Source of the DNA: Desulfobulbaceae bacterium
Lineage (GTDB): Bacteria; Desulfobacterota; Desulfobulbia; Desulfobulbales; VMSU01
Assembly (NCBI GenBank): GCA_013792005.1
Contig: VMSU01000035.1
Coordinates: 1-38,384 of the forward strand
Direction: 5' to 3'
Length of the DNA: 38,384 nucleotides
Shown here: positions 26,901-33,327 of the stretch, piece after piece
Layout of the letters: each line of letters opens with the position of its first letter
How positions within the stretch are numbered: position 1 is the first letter of the stretch
The notes under the pieces: generated by a model
The model's database searches: none
Told to the model about the DNA's origin: nothing
The model's input: the letters and a program-made list of their open reading frames with translations, nothing else
Program-made: the position numbers and the translations under genes

Positions 26901-27026
26901 CACCTTCAGGGCACATCAAACTGCATTAATACTGGGGATGCCACCAATGCGCCGAGCGATGATCTGGATGGTAACCTGCGGCCTGTAGAGTCCTTTGACA
27001 AGGGGGCGTACGAATACATTCCTTGA
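17964..27026 (+). CDS. Giant exported multihaem cytochrome c with repeat domains and beta-helices
   Basis: A single 3020-residue protein, probably extracellular or on the cell surface. A Sec signal (MRKIHLMIVAIVLLFGAVVQA) is followed by a haem region, residues 36-1122. It has 23 CxxCH motifs, one CxxxxCH (CSVAACH, 470-476) paired with CYICH as in Geobacter-type cytochromes, and one unusual C-x5-CH (322-329). Residues 1143-2404 hold seven copies of a ~110-residue domain with an EF-hand-like loop (DTNDNGVYDANE), split three plus four by a first beta-helix (about 1522-1909). A second, Gly/Asn/Ser-rich beta-helix with GGGIY repeats fills about 2412-3020. RBS: GAGG before ATG. Long-range electron transfer at the cell surface, with the repeats and helices as stalk or adhesive scaffold, is inferred. 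No frameshift is seen. Confidence 0.9.
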   Translation: MRKIHLMIVAIVLLFGAVVQASVIDAPHNETRNIRCTHCHSYALWWQYSPSTQLSAPEYKSIVSSVCMSCHDVGGSAPVVQTHSAQVMGSIVYHAGNWAIGCIDCHDPHYQEQLIWVGTSPSPYLITGTIDSVSVDVPQAGQSTITYSGATSDPEWPANGVGVDDLDWGRKNQSGRGLIFVHDSSLATNTFSIISATDSQIVVSGILDPVSVVPFILGNPASSNSFGLIYGQLIKSQIVTPTSGIKDVKFFSPLGGFVNLETPASGVCQVCHVEAVHFRNTGEVNVGGVGLDHTDQAALNCIACHAHTSGFAHGLGGSGTGCGTTTECHGAKGSHPSHLDPAGLVRATCAGCHDTSQFPTFADGQKTIPATSVCTPCHDNGKGVFVAPPEWGAVSPPQCSECHAVSPSSGSHSKHLATVGIECANCHKGAVQGLTGPDQHLDGNIDVYIINPGDLGYPIDKAINSPEATCSVAACHGSGTPQWGGTVTCYICHVGDSDVDDYTYGNGVLASIDEAQWLASGHGLATGTYEVSGNPAANLIAAAGSGNVCAYCHDATINHGEEVNPFRLANSNLFGNGANDACLTCHGTSGIGYDPDGGGPMALNTATIKIDKNHHGQSHGVGNDGGSLCWDCHDPHGDRAGTTGNIFMIQAAVVKDKADTYGRPTATVAPIFTANTSASDYARTTSPFTGICQVCHASTTYYKNDSGANGHFTDSPCVSCHLHGTGTVDRYAFNHGGGSGDVATCQGCHGHDVGYGGVTGGKGTFATHSTHTENDADDLRGPNIGCNSCHNTSSMPDLADGVSYSAYKSGTPTTVCNSCHSPGGTYDGVNDPVVGAKENWQNGVYEANSSLKAGKEKWCATCHDENASIISGITAPNVIGDEGGAYTYGTGWGYYKTGHGLSAGNNFPSKGGVETLAGRPVKCDACHDYTAAHIDSDARTFNDNNSSATDPSAYRQGYRLKLLAVGTGSGVSGREPLLVPWPVNTANTENASRLCLNCHASGPFLNGADMNTNLITDGVNRHEYHMNQNSIKYSADWDGTNNSRMTCVVCHNVHGSSRLAMVRDGKLTNREPGLMIWYNNDAIVSYNSSYPNPPVPENLPLSASTGTLWRGLTSVNLCAHCHGSNNTTPEYRVPFQNVKQIPVVSFTGETGYLSDGVSPDAAGANSIFVFRVSYANANNIAPSVIQVWVDVNDNGVYDAGEKYDMTAFVGMDINFVDGKIYTKSLVLAKAGDNTFNYRFYANDGTSDAVGSAVANGIVSVSNVKPVLTWTEESYYVADGVNPDTGGNGSTFTFRIKYVDTDNECPPAASDIQVWIDRNDDGDYGDAEEKIDMSAADANACSSGRVYSLSTPLTYAGDGDLAFTFRASDGTDLASSTAGPVNKSVVTVVSAVNSPPSLDWVSGSCFTGSVKPATGLATGNFEFRTTYTDPDNQAPSVIQVWIDTNDDGDYLDNGEKQNMTLVAGGDGNYANSEVYTYTTALAYAGDGALKFRFAAADSATPAYNAIGTPTTTDSIVTVVSTANAKGVRSGGGGNPWYADIQSAIGTNDNITIFVYEGTYGTVNLTSRSNVTVRAVCGADLTVITGAGNLVFFQNCGDNTVDGFTILGGTNGVATNSITGTTRIKNSKIASVSAGISFGATAGSIVVENSEIYGNTTGVYMTSRTGHQFINTIIRNNGNGIFLQNSSATFTGCLIKESTNRGMLCNGATSVFSRSQFIANSATLGGAIYSGNATFNLTMENTIVAQNHATGDDGYGRGGGAFYATGGTVTIRNSTIADNSSDVSRGGVGFFQNTNVTMEDTILWNNTAAIEGHIIHTNSAGSLTITDTVMSNNGDSVYTNAPYFTGSITPVIIGYISEGDPGFISMVRGDYHIKSPSVAMDTGSTDLTIDIDGDFRPQGGGDDIGADEVLALNSVPTLSWSSESNYTTDGVNPDSGPGGSTFVFRVQYMDVDNTAPSTIQVWVDTNDNGVYDANEKYAMTVSGGDDNFANGEIYTKSLAIGYMGDGYIRYRFYASDGLSDATGSPTTHNMVYVVNSLPILTWTGEANYVDDGVHAESFIHGAIYTFRISYADGDNTAPSSIQVWVDKDDNGTYTDSADPALDERIDMTLAAGGDGVYTNGEIYEKAIVLAKPVDSTLTYRFYASDGTSDATGAGPIDNSSNIITLINDAPVLSWLGDGGNYNSDGVNPDSGPHNSNFVFKVKYTDANNNAPTSVMLWVDTDDSGGYAGGETYDMTIEGGDGDFANSEIYTKTLPLAYVGDGVLNYKFTAYDGADPASGTPVAAGATVTVTGAVNNAPVLAWTGEAGYSVDGVSPDTGGAGTNFTFRVKYSDVEGSAPSVIQVWVDKNNDADYDDAGEKVDLTPVAGGDYVTGKLYTTTVVLPTAGNIPYRFYSLDGAAMAAVGAPITAKTVTAANTVTVCASGCTFASLQSAINAASNGDFILVKNGSYLEKVTFDGSKNLTVSSENGAGSTSITGSNGDEAVVYFNAGANSSSVLDGFTIDNRSTGANARGIYVSGSTPTIKNSIITGNSAVNASVPDTVSGGAGIYVSNGIPFIDSCAVRSNAATNRNGGAIYITGAASGATITGSTIGGSGAANSAKFGAAIYYTGSSAGALVITDSTISYNASSDSGAGLFLNSITNVTVITGSSIINNSTTGGYGGGIYSASAPVRISNSHVGSNVIPTTRYGGGIYMSGATSSLLIENNSTVNSNTNGKWGGGIYLTGSTVATPFAISNSTVNSNTSVENGGGIVLEAISNASTFTNATIDGNTTGSSGNGAGVYANQAPVAISGGSISGNTGGSNRGGGGIYLGSATASNNSITATTINSNSTGSLGGGGIYLAGATSTLTLSKVKLQGNSATAGGGGGIRIIAAATATISNCLITGNRIVNTYNYGGGIRNEGTLNLYFSTVADNYSHQGGGLDCAGTEHLYNSIIYGNAVTMNQIEIRGATDTNYLTESSTNVDFVLESGASSLTATTDGNYHLQGTSNCINTGDATNAPSDDLDGNLRPVESFDKGAYEYIP
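21390..25173 (+). repeat. Seven ~110-residue domain repeats with EF-hand-like loops
   Basis: Protein-level tandem repeats inside the giant gene, at about 21390-21719, 21756-22098, 22146-22488, 23703-24032, 24069-24422, 24465-24797 and 24846-25173. Shared skeleton: P-x-L-x-W, DGVxPDxG, F-F-R-V-x-Y, APSxIQVWVD, D-x-N-D-x-G-x-Y-D-x-x-E, D-M-T, GGD, Y-T-K, GDG, YRFYASDG. The acidic loop has Asp/Asn at positions 1, 3, 5 and 9 and Glu at 12, the classic calcium-loop spacing. Copies 2, 3 and 7 have drifted most. DNA identity between copies is modest, so these are old duplications. Confidence 0.85.
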
Positions 27027-27042
27027 TAGTGATGAACGGGAA

Positions 27043-27062
27043 GGCCATCTCGATGGATGGTC
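27043..27062 (+). terminator. Candidate terminator of the giant gene
   Basis: GGCCATC (27043-27049) pairs with GATGGTC (27056-27062, one G-T pair) over a 6-base loop. It is followed by the pyrimidine-rich CTCCTTTCTGTT and begins 17 bases after the stop codon. Confidence 0.45.
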
Positions 27063-27084
27063 CTCCTTTCTGTTGAGGTGTGTG

Positions 27085-27463
27085 GCATTGTCACGCTGGG
27101 TTTGTGAGGGGGTGCTAAGACTATTGATTGCTTGTATTCAAAGGGTTTAAGGGTAAGACACGCTTGTGTAAGTCTGTGGGTGAAGCGCGTTTCTTTCCAC
27201 CAATAGCGTCAATTGCCGTCTTCCGTTTTCATGAATCGTGACGCCTGGTTGAGTCGGTTTTTCCCCTGCTTGGAGGGAAAACAAAGCTATTTCGTATTTG
27301 TCGGGTAGGACTGTGCTGGCATTTACTTGGAGATAGGTGGGCAGAGGTCAGGGCCTGTGTCTGCCTCTGTATGGAGAGTGACGAGATCTGGCGGGAGGAC
27401 TTTGGTTTTGCCCCGGATGAGGTGGTCGGATTGGCGGTGATGTTGGAGTTGTCTGTCTTCTAA
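27085..27463 (+). pseudogene. Decayed 3' fragment of an SPL-family gene
   Basis: Translating 27182-27463 gives ARFFPP ... GGKTKLFRICRVGL ... VCLCMESDEIWREDFGF and a terminal LAVMLELSVF before TAA. These match, in order, the C-terminus of the intact SPL protein encoded at 16427-17536 (LRFLPP ... DGKQRYFRARRVEL ... IYLCMESDEIWEEVFGF ... LAAMLEGSVL). One in-frame TGA (27239-27241) interrupts it. Upstream, in another frame, TIDCLY and HAGFVRG match TIDCLF and HPGWREG, so a frameshift is also present. The 5' two-thirds, including the iron-sulfur motif, are absent. It is non-functional as SPL. Confidence 0.85.
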
Positions 27464-27602
27464 CCATTTGTAATAATAACTATTTGTCTTATTTTTCCAT
27501 CTTTTAGGACGTTTTTTCCGGCTTTGTGGTAGGAATTGAGTCGTCGGTGGCATGGTGCTGTTGCAACTATCTGGTTTTGTAAGATAACAAAATTGAGATA
27601 GT

Positions 27603-27618
27603 TGGCGTGATTAGTGCT
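27603..27618 (+). promoter_or_regulatory. Possible sigma-54 promoter of the PEP-CTERM gene
   Basis: TGGCGTG-ATTA-GTGCT has GG and GC with ten bases between, the spacing required by sigma-54, and three departures from the consensus TGGCACG-N4-TTGC[AT]. It lies 71 bases upstream of the PEP-CTERM start codon. PEP-CTERM genes are under sigma-54 and PrsK/PrsR control in several bacteria, which makes the match worth noting, but it is not decisive. Confidence 0.4.
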
Positions 27619-27688
27619 TCTTTTCTAATGGAAAACCAATGGAAATGAATCTAGTTGTGCCGATAAAAGCATATTCGAGGAGGTAAAA

Positions 27689-28327
27689 ATGAAAAAAATA
27701 TTAAAGACTGGGTTAATGACTCTTGCTTTTAGTTTAATTGGCTTTGTGGCCATAGCAAATGCGACTCTGATATTCAACCTCGGAGGGGCTGATTTTTCTG
27801 GTGGAGGAGGAGCCATCTTACCCAGAGATGCCTTAATAATGACGTTCGAACAACACGGTATTGGCACTGGCACCGTACGATTGACTATCGATGCAGGTGG
27901 AATGCCGACAGGAACCGGCAAGATATCAGATATTTGGTTCAATAGTGCTAAGGCATTTGGGGATTTGTCGTTTGCTTATGTGTCAGGAGTGGCAACAGAA
28001 GGCATTATTGCTGGAGATAATGTTTCCTTTGCCGGCATTTTTGATATTAATTTTAGGTATAATACATCAGGGTCATTAGGGGATCTATATCATGATCGTA
28101 CCTCTGTTTATGATATTAGCGGCACGAACTTGGTGGAGAGTGATTTTAATGATCAGTCTACAAAGGGTATTTATGCAGTAATGCATGTGAACATTACAGG
28201 AAATAACAATAGCGGGAAATATTCAACTTATCCACCTCCTGATCCTGTCCCCGAACCAACGACCATGCTCCTCTTGGGCACCGGTCTGGTCGGTCTTGCT
28301 GCCATCCGCCGCAAGAAGAGCGTCTAA
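27689..28327 (+). CDS. PEP-CTERM-anchored exported protein
   Basis: A 212-residue surface protein. A Sec signal peptide (MKKILKTGLMTLAFSLIGF ... ANA) leads into a strand-rich, Gly/Asp/Asn-rich body without Cys. The C-terminus is a textbook PEP-CTERM signal: VPEPTTMLLLGTGLVGLAA, then a basic IRRKKSV tail. Exosortase EpsH-type enzymes recognise and cleave this signal, typically in bacteria that make exopolysaccharide, so an exosortase should be encoded elsewhere. RBS: GAGGAGG before ATG. The function of the body is unknown. The gene is flanked by the SPL remnant upstream and a strong terminator downstream, so it is probably transcribed alone. Confidence 0.88.
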   Translation: MKKILKTGLMTLAFSLIGFVAIANATLIFNLGGADFSGGGGAILPRDALIMTFEQHGIGTGTVRLTIDAGGMPTGTGKISDIWFNSAKAFGDLSFAYVSGVATEGIIAGDNVSFAGIFDINFRYNTSGSLGDLYHDRTSVYDISGTNLVESDFNDQSTKGIYAVMHVNITGNNNSGKYSTYPPPDPVPEPTTMLLLGTGLVGLAAIRRKKSV

Positions 28328-28340
28328 TTCCAACTGTTAT

Positions 28341-28398
28341 ACACTGCTGCGGTCCGAGCAGTGTGCTCCACATGGGTGGGGTACACTGCTTTTTTTTT
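28341..28398 (+). terminator. Terminator with a competing hairpin after the PEP-CTERM gene
   Basis: ACACTGCT (28341-28348) and ACACTGCT (28383-28390) can each pair with the single AGCAGTGT at 28357-28364. The downstream pairing is followed at once by eight T (28391-28398), a Rho-independent terminator. The upstream pairing has an 8-base loop and would compete with it. The site is 14 bases after the PEP-CTERM stop and about 180 bases before leuB. Confidence 0.7.
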
Positions 28399-28423
28399 GT
28401 CTTTTTCGTCGTTGTTGTGTTCT

Positions 28424-28467
28424 TTGGCAAGACGGAGATCTTTCTCTTCCATAGCACGTCTTGCCAA
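28424..28467 (+). promoter_or_regulatory. 11-bp hairpin in the leuB upstream region
   Basis: TTGGCAAGACG (28424-28434) pairs perfectly with CGTCTTGCCAA (28457-28467) across a 22-base loop. It lies 26 bases past the terminator and 108 bases before leuB. It could be an operator or part of the leuB leader. No Leu-rich leader peptide was found. Confidence 0.4.
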
Positions 28468-28550
28468 CCCTCCAGTTGTCCGTTTACCTTTCTCCGGTTT
28501 TGTGGTAGTTTCGGCGACCAAAGTTCTTAGATTCTCTCAAGGTACTTTAA

Positions 28551-29651
<1,101 letters not shown>

Positions 29652-29673
29652 GGATTGTGTTTGCGACGCTATC

Positions 29674-31188
29674 ATGACTAACTCTTCGCCCATGTATCAA
29701 CGGCGGGATCCATCGCTTTCCTTTGTCCGGGATACGGTGCATGCGTTTATGGGTGAAGGGTGGAGGGACGTCGGGCAGCTTGATTTTACGTATGTCGACA
29801 GGCTCTGTGAGTGGGCGGTCAGTGCTGATTCACAGGTGGCCAAGGCGGCAACGGCGGCTATTTTTGGCGGTATTATCGAACAGTTCTGCGATGATTTTTC
29901 TGACGAGGGCGTGACAGCAGGAAATTTGGTGTTGTCCCGTATTCTCCAATGGCTCAGAGTAACACCGCAAGGGGCGGAACTGGACTGTCGGCTTAACGAT
30001 TTTGGTTTTGCCGATGGTGATGCCCTTCTTCAGCGTTATCTGAGGGTAAGTCAGCCAAGGCAGCTAGGTCCGGACCGCCTTGATACTCTCCGTAAGGTGT
30101 TTGTCCTTTCTCGGGTGACGGCAGGCGCTGATATTGCTATCACGAGTGTGATCGTTCATCGTCTGCGCAAGCGTCTTCCCCACACGGAATTGGTCCTGAT
30201 CGGGCCGGGCCATCTTGTCGAACTTTTTGCCTCTGTCGCTGATTGCCGATATCGGGATTTTGTCTATAAGAACGATGGCGGGCTTTTCGTAAAGATGACT
30301 TCCTGGCCCCGGCTTCTAGAGGTTGTGGCGGAGGAGTGCGAGGGCTTGAGTGCGCATGAGGTTCTTCTGTTTGATCCTGATACCCGGCTCAGTCAATTAG
30401 GACTTCTCCCGTTGCTTCCTGGTGATAATACCTGCTATTTTCCCTCCCGGTTCCACCCTAAACAGGAATTTGCTGGTTGTAATCTTTCTGTCCTTACCAA
30501 TGAATGGTTGAATCTTCTCCTCGATGAGAAAGAGCGATGGCAGCCATCAATTGTTTTTCCCAGCAACGGCGAGGACTACCACTCGTTTGTTCAGTCTCTG
30601 TATGGTCTTGGCTGCCGCTTGGTGGTGACAGTCAATTTCGGAGTGGGGAACGATCCCCGCAAAAGGGTTCATGATGAATTCGAGACCGGTCTAGTTTCGA
30701 AACTGCTTGGTATTCCGGGCACTGTCGTAATCCTTGATACCGGTCGGGGGGAGCAGAAGGAGCAGTGGGTAACCAGCCATTTTGACTCTGTGTTGGGGTT
30801 AGGTTTGCCTGCTGTCCGTCTTGCTGAGACCGAGTTGCAGGGGTATTGTCCTGCCTTTGGTCATGGCTTGATAGTATTTACCGGCGTGCTGGGTTCGTTG
30901 GGCAAGATGATTGATGCAGGGGATTGTTTTGTCGGCTATGATTCCTGTGGGCAACATTTGGCTGCCGCCACTAGGACACCTGCGGTGATTATTTTTTCAG
31001 GGGCGCCGTCACAGCGTTTCATCCAGCGGTGGTCCCCAGATGTTCCTGGCAGTATAACCATTCCGATCAGAGGCTCTGTCTCAACCAATGAAGCGACTGA
31101 GCTATTGATCCAAACTGTTATCCGGGCCGTCGCCGAAATCAGGGACGGGCGATTGCAGAAGGAGAATTATGACTTTGATAAAGAATAA
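29674..31188 (+). CDS. GT9-like (heptosyltransferase-fold) glycosyltransferase
   Basis: A 504-residue protein. A longer reading from 29554 would run through the leuB end, so I start at ATG 29674, although no clear RBS is seen there. The first ~125 residues are unrecognised. From RKVFVLSRVTAGADIAITSVIVHRLRKRLP onward the pattern is that of GT-B family 9: an opening Rossmann half, HTELVLIGPGH, and a C-terminal nucleotide-sugar site, DCFVGYDSCGQHLAAATRTP then VIIFSGAPSQRF. It overlaps hldA by 20 bases, and this pairing suggests work on LPS core heptose or a related surface sugar. The exact donor and acceptor are unknown. Confidence 0.72.
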   Translation: MTNSSPMYQRRDPSLSFVRDTVHAFMGEGWRDVGQLDFTYVDRLCEWAVSADSQVAKAATAAIFGGIIEQFCDDFSDEGVTAGNLVLSRILQWLRVTPQGAELDCRLNDFGFADGDALLQRYLRVSQPRQLGPDRLDTLRKVFVLSRVTAGADIAITSVIVHRLRKRLPHTELVLIGPGHLVELFASVADCRYRDFVYKNDGGLFVKMTSWPRLLEVVAEECEGLSAHEVLLFDPDTRLSQLGLLPLLPGDNTCYFPSRFHPKQEFAGCNLSVLTNEWLNLLLDEKERWQPSIVFPSNGEDYHSFVQSLYGLGCRLVVTVNFGVGNDPRKRVHDEFETGLVSKLLGIPGTVVILDTGRGEQKEQWVTSHFDSVLGLGLPAVRLAETELQGYCPAFGHGLIVFTGVLGSLGKMIDAGDCFVGYDSCGQHLAAATRTPAVIIFSGAPSQRFIQRWSPDVPGSITIPIRGSVSTNEATELLIQTVIRAVAEIRDGRLQKENYDFDKE

Positions 31189-32155
31189 GCGTCTTCGGGA
31201 TGCCCTTAATGCCTTTCATGATGCTCATATTCTGGTTATTGGCGATTTGATTGTCGATAATTTTATCTGGGGGACTGTTTCCCGTATTTCGCCAGAGGCT
31301 CCGGTGCCGGTAGTCAATGTTACTCACGACAATCTGCTTCTTGGCGGATCGGCCAATGTCCTGCATAACATCTACGGCTTGGGCGCTCAGGCCACTATCT
31401 GCGGGGTTGTCGGTCAAGATGCCATGGGTGATTGCCTTCTTGAGTTGATTACGAAGCTCCCTTCGTCAACAGCTGGGATTGTCCGGCTTGCCGATCGGCC
31501 GACTACGATTAAGACTAGGATTGTGGCCCACGGACAACAGGTGGTTCGATTTGATCGGGAAAGCACCGGGGTGGTTGATGGCGATGGTTTAGAGGCGATT
31601 AAAGAGTTTATTGATCGTAATTTAGGGAGCTTTCAGGCGGTTATCGTTTCCGATTATGCCAAGGGGATTATCGCCCCTGTCTTGATGGACCATCTCCGAG
31701 AGTGCCTGCGCAGTTATCCCGGCATTCCAATGATTGTTGATCCTAAACCTTGTCAGCCCGAGCGTTTTCATGGAGCGACTATTATTACCCCCAATCACCA
31801 TGAGGCCGAACAACTCTCCGGGATCAGGATTGTCGATGACACGACCCTGAGGGCTGCCGGAGAGGTATTACTCGAAAAATTTGACAGCCAGGCGGTTTTG
31901 ATCACTCGTGGCGAGGCCGGTATGGCCTTGTTTGAGAAGGGTAAACCGTTGATTACCATTCCTACTGTGGCCAAGGAAGTCTTTGATGTCACCGGCGCCG
32001 GTGATACCGTCATCGCTGCTCTGGCCCTGGGGCTTTCAACCGGACTCAGTTTCGCGGAGGCCGCCACTTTGGCTAATGTTGCCGCTGGTATCGTGGTCGG
32101 GAAGATCGGTACTGCGATTGTTACTCAGCAAGAATTGTTGAGGGCCATGAAATGA
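31169..32155 (+). CDS. hldA: D-glycero-beta-D-manno-heptose-7-phosphate kinase (RfaE domain I)
   Basis: A 328-residue PfkB-family kinase that makes heptose-1,7-bisphosphate for the LPS inner core. Motifs: VIGDLIVDNFIWG and SPEAPVPVV at the N-terminus, LLGGSANVLHN (sugar binding), DPKP, ITPNHHEAE, and the catalytic DVTGAGDTVIAAL. It lacks the nucleotidyltransferase domain of E. coli HldE, so a separate hldC/rfaE2 should exist elsewhere. AAGGAG lies inside the end of the upstream glycosyltransferase gene. Its stop overlaps the yicC start (ATGA). Confidence 0.92.
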   Translation: MTLIKNKRLRDALNAFHDAHILVIGDLIVDNFIWGTVSRISPEAPVPVVNVTHDNLLLGGSANVLHNIYGLGAQATICGVVGQDAMGDCLLELITKLPSSTAGIVRLADRPTTIKTRIVAHGQQVVRFDRESTGVVDGDGLEAIKEFIDRNLGSFQAVIVSDYAKGIIAPVLMDHLRECLRSYPGIPMIVDPKPCQPERFHGATIITPNHHEAEQLSGIRIVDDTTLRAAGEVLLEKFDSQAVLITRGEAGMALFEKGKPLITIPTVAKEVFDVTGAGDTVIAALALGLSTGLSFAEAATLANVAAGIVVGKIGTAIVTQQELLRAMK

Positions 32156-33033
32156 AACGACCGTACAGTATGACAGCCTTTGGCCGGGGAGAGTCCGGGG
32201 GAGAGCGGCGATGGACGGTCGAACTCCGCTCGGTGAATCATCGGTTTTGTGATGTCAGGGTCAAGATGCCCAGAGAGTATGCGATTCTCGAGGATAGAAT
32301 CAAAAAGGAAGTTGCTGCGGTCTTTTCCCGGGGGCACATTGAGGTCGTGGTTTCGCTCTTAGGGGGGCGGGGGCAAGGCGCTCAGGCCAGGGTGAATCTG
32401 GATCTTGCCGGTCAGTATATGGCGTGTCTTGAAGAGCTGCAACGATCTTTCAATTTGGAGGGTAAGCCCTCGCTGGCCATGTTGGCTTCTCTTCCTGACG
32501 TGATCACTGAAGACGAAGTCGATGAGAATCTGGATGAGGTCTGGGGCGAAATCCGTGAGGCTGTGGTTGCCGCTGTGTCCGCGTGTTTGCAGATGCGGGC
32601 CGACGAGGGCCAGAGTTTGAAGGAGGAACTCCTCACTCGGCTTGAGGGTTTTGAGGTAACGGTGAATCGTATCGGTGAGGCCATCCCCGGATTGGTGGGT
32701 AGGCGTGAGGGGCAATTAAAGGAGCGGTTGGCTCTCCTGTTGCAAGGAGTTGATTTAGATCCGATCCGTCTGGCTCAAGAGATCGCAATCATGGCCGACC
32801 GTTATGATGTTACCGAGGAACTGGTCCGGTTACGGAGTCATATTCAGCAATTTAAGGCGTTTATGGACTCGGATGAACCTGCGGGTCGGCGAATGGATTT
32901 TCTGATGCAGGAATTTTTACGGGAGATCAATACCATGGCCTCAAAGATTAACGATACCGAGATTACTCATAAAACGGTTGACCTGAAGAATGAGGTGGAG
33001 AAGATTCGCGAGCAGGTGCAGAATCTGGAGTAG
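32152..33033 (+). CDS. yicC: YicC-family endoribonuclease
   Basis: A 293-residue protein of the YicC/YloC family, some members of which are endoribonucleases that act on small RNA or mRNA. It has the family start SMTAFGRGE, followed by WTVELRSVNHRFCDVRVKMPRE. The signature end is also present: PAGRRMDFLMQEFLREINTMASKINDTEI then KNEVEKIREQVQNLE. Its start overlaps the hldA stop by 4 bases, so translation is coupled. The order yicC, remA, gmk is widespread in Firmicutes and Desulfobacterota. Confidence 0.92.
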   Translation: MKRPYSMTAFGRGESGGERRWTVELRSVNHRFCDVRVKMPREYAILEDRIKKEVAAVFSRGHIEVVVSLLGGRGQGAQARVNLDLAGQYMACLEELQRSFNLEGKPSLAMLASLPDVITEDEVDENLDEVWGEIREAVVAAVSACLQMRADEGQSLKEELLTRLEGFEVTVNRIGEAIPGLVGRREGQLKERLALLLQGVDLDPIRLAQEIAIMADRYDVTEELVRLRSHIQQFKAFMDSDEPAGRRMDFLMQEFLREINTMASKINDTEITHKTVDLKNEVEKIREQVQNLE

Positions 33034-33054
33034 GGGCGGGTTAGGGAGGGTGCT

Positions 33055-33327
33055 ATGGATAGACGTTTAATCAATATTGGTTTTGGGAATGCGGTGATGG
33101 CGGGACGGGTAATCGCGATTGTTAATCCTAAGTCCTCACCGATGAAGAAATTGAAAGATGAGGCCAAAAATGCTGGTAAACTGGTCGACGCAACCGAAGG
33201 CCGTCGGACCAGGGCGATTCTGGTAATGGACTCGAATCATGTGGTGTTGTCTTCGGTGCAGACCGAGACCTTGACCCAGCGTTTTCAACCCCTGGCCGAT
33301 CAGGGGTCGGATGAGGAGTTGCCATGA
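33055..33327 (+). CDS. remA: RemA/DUF370 family regulator
   Basis: A 90-residue protein of the DUF370 family. In Bacillus, RemA is a DNA-binding activator of biofilm matrix genes. The family core is visible: [28 protein letters not shown], then [38 protein letters not shown] lies before ATG. Its stop overlaps the gmk start (ATGA). Whether it controls extracellular matrix here is unknown, but the surface-related neighbours fit. Confidence 0.9.
   Translation: MDRRLINIGFGNAVMAGRVIAIVNPKSSPMKKLKDEAKNAGKLVDATEGRRTRAILVMDSNHVVLSSVQTETLTQRFQPLADQGSDEELP

Noticed and set aside
27323-27553. Minus-strand 76-codon frame over the SPL remnant
   Set aside because: The plus strand aligns with the SPL C-terminus; the antisense frame is a by-product.
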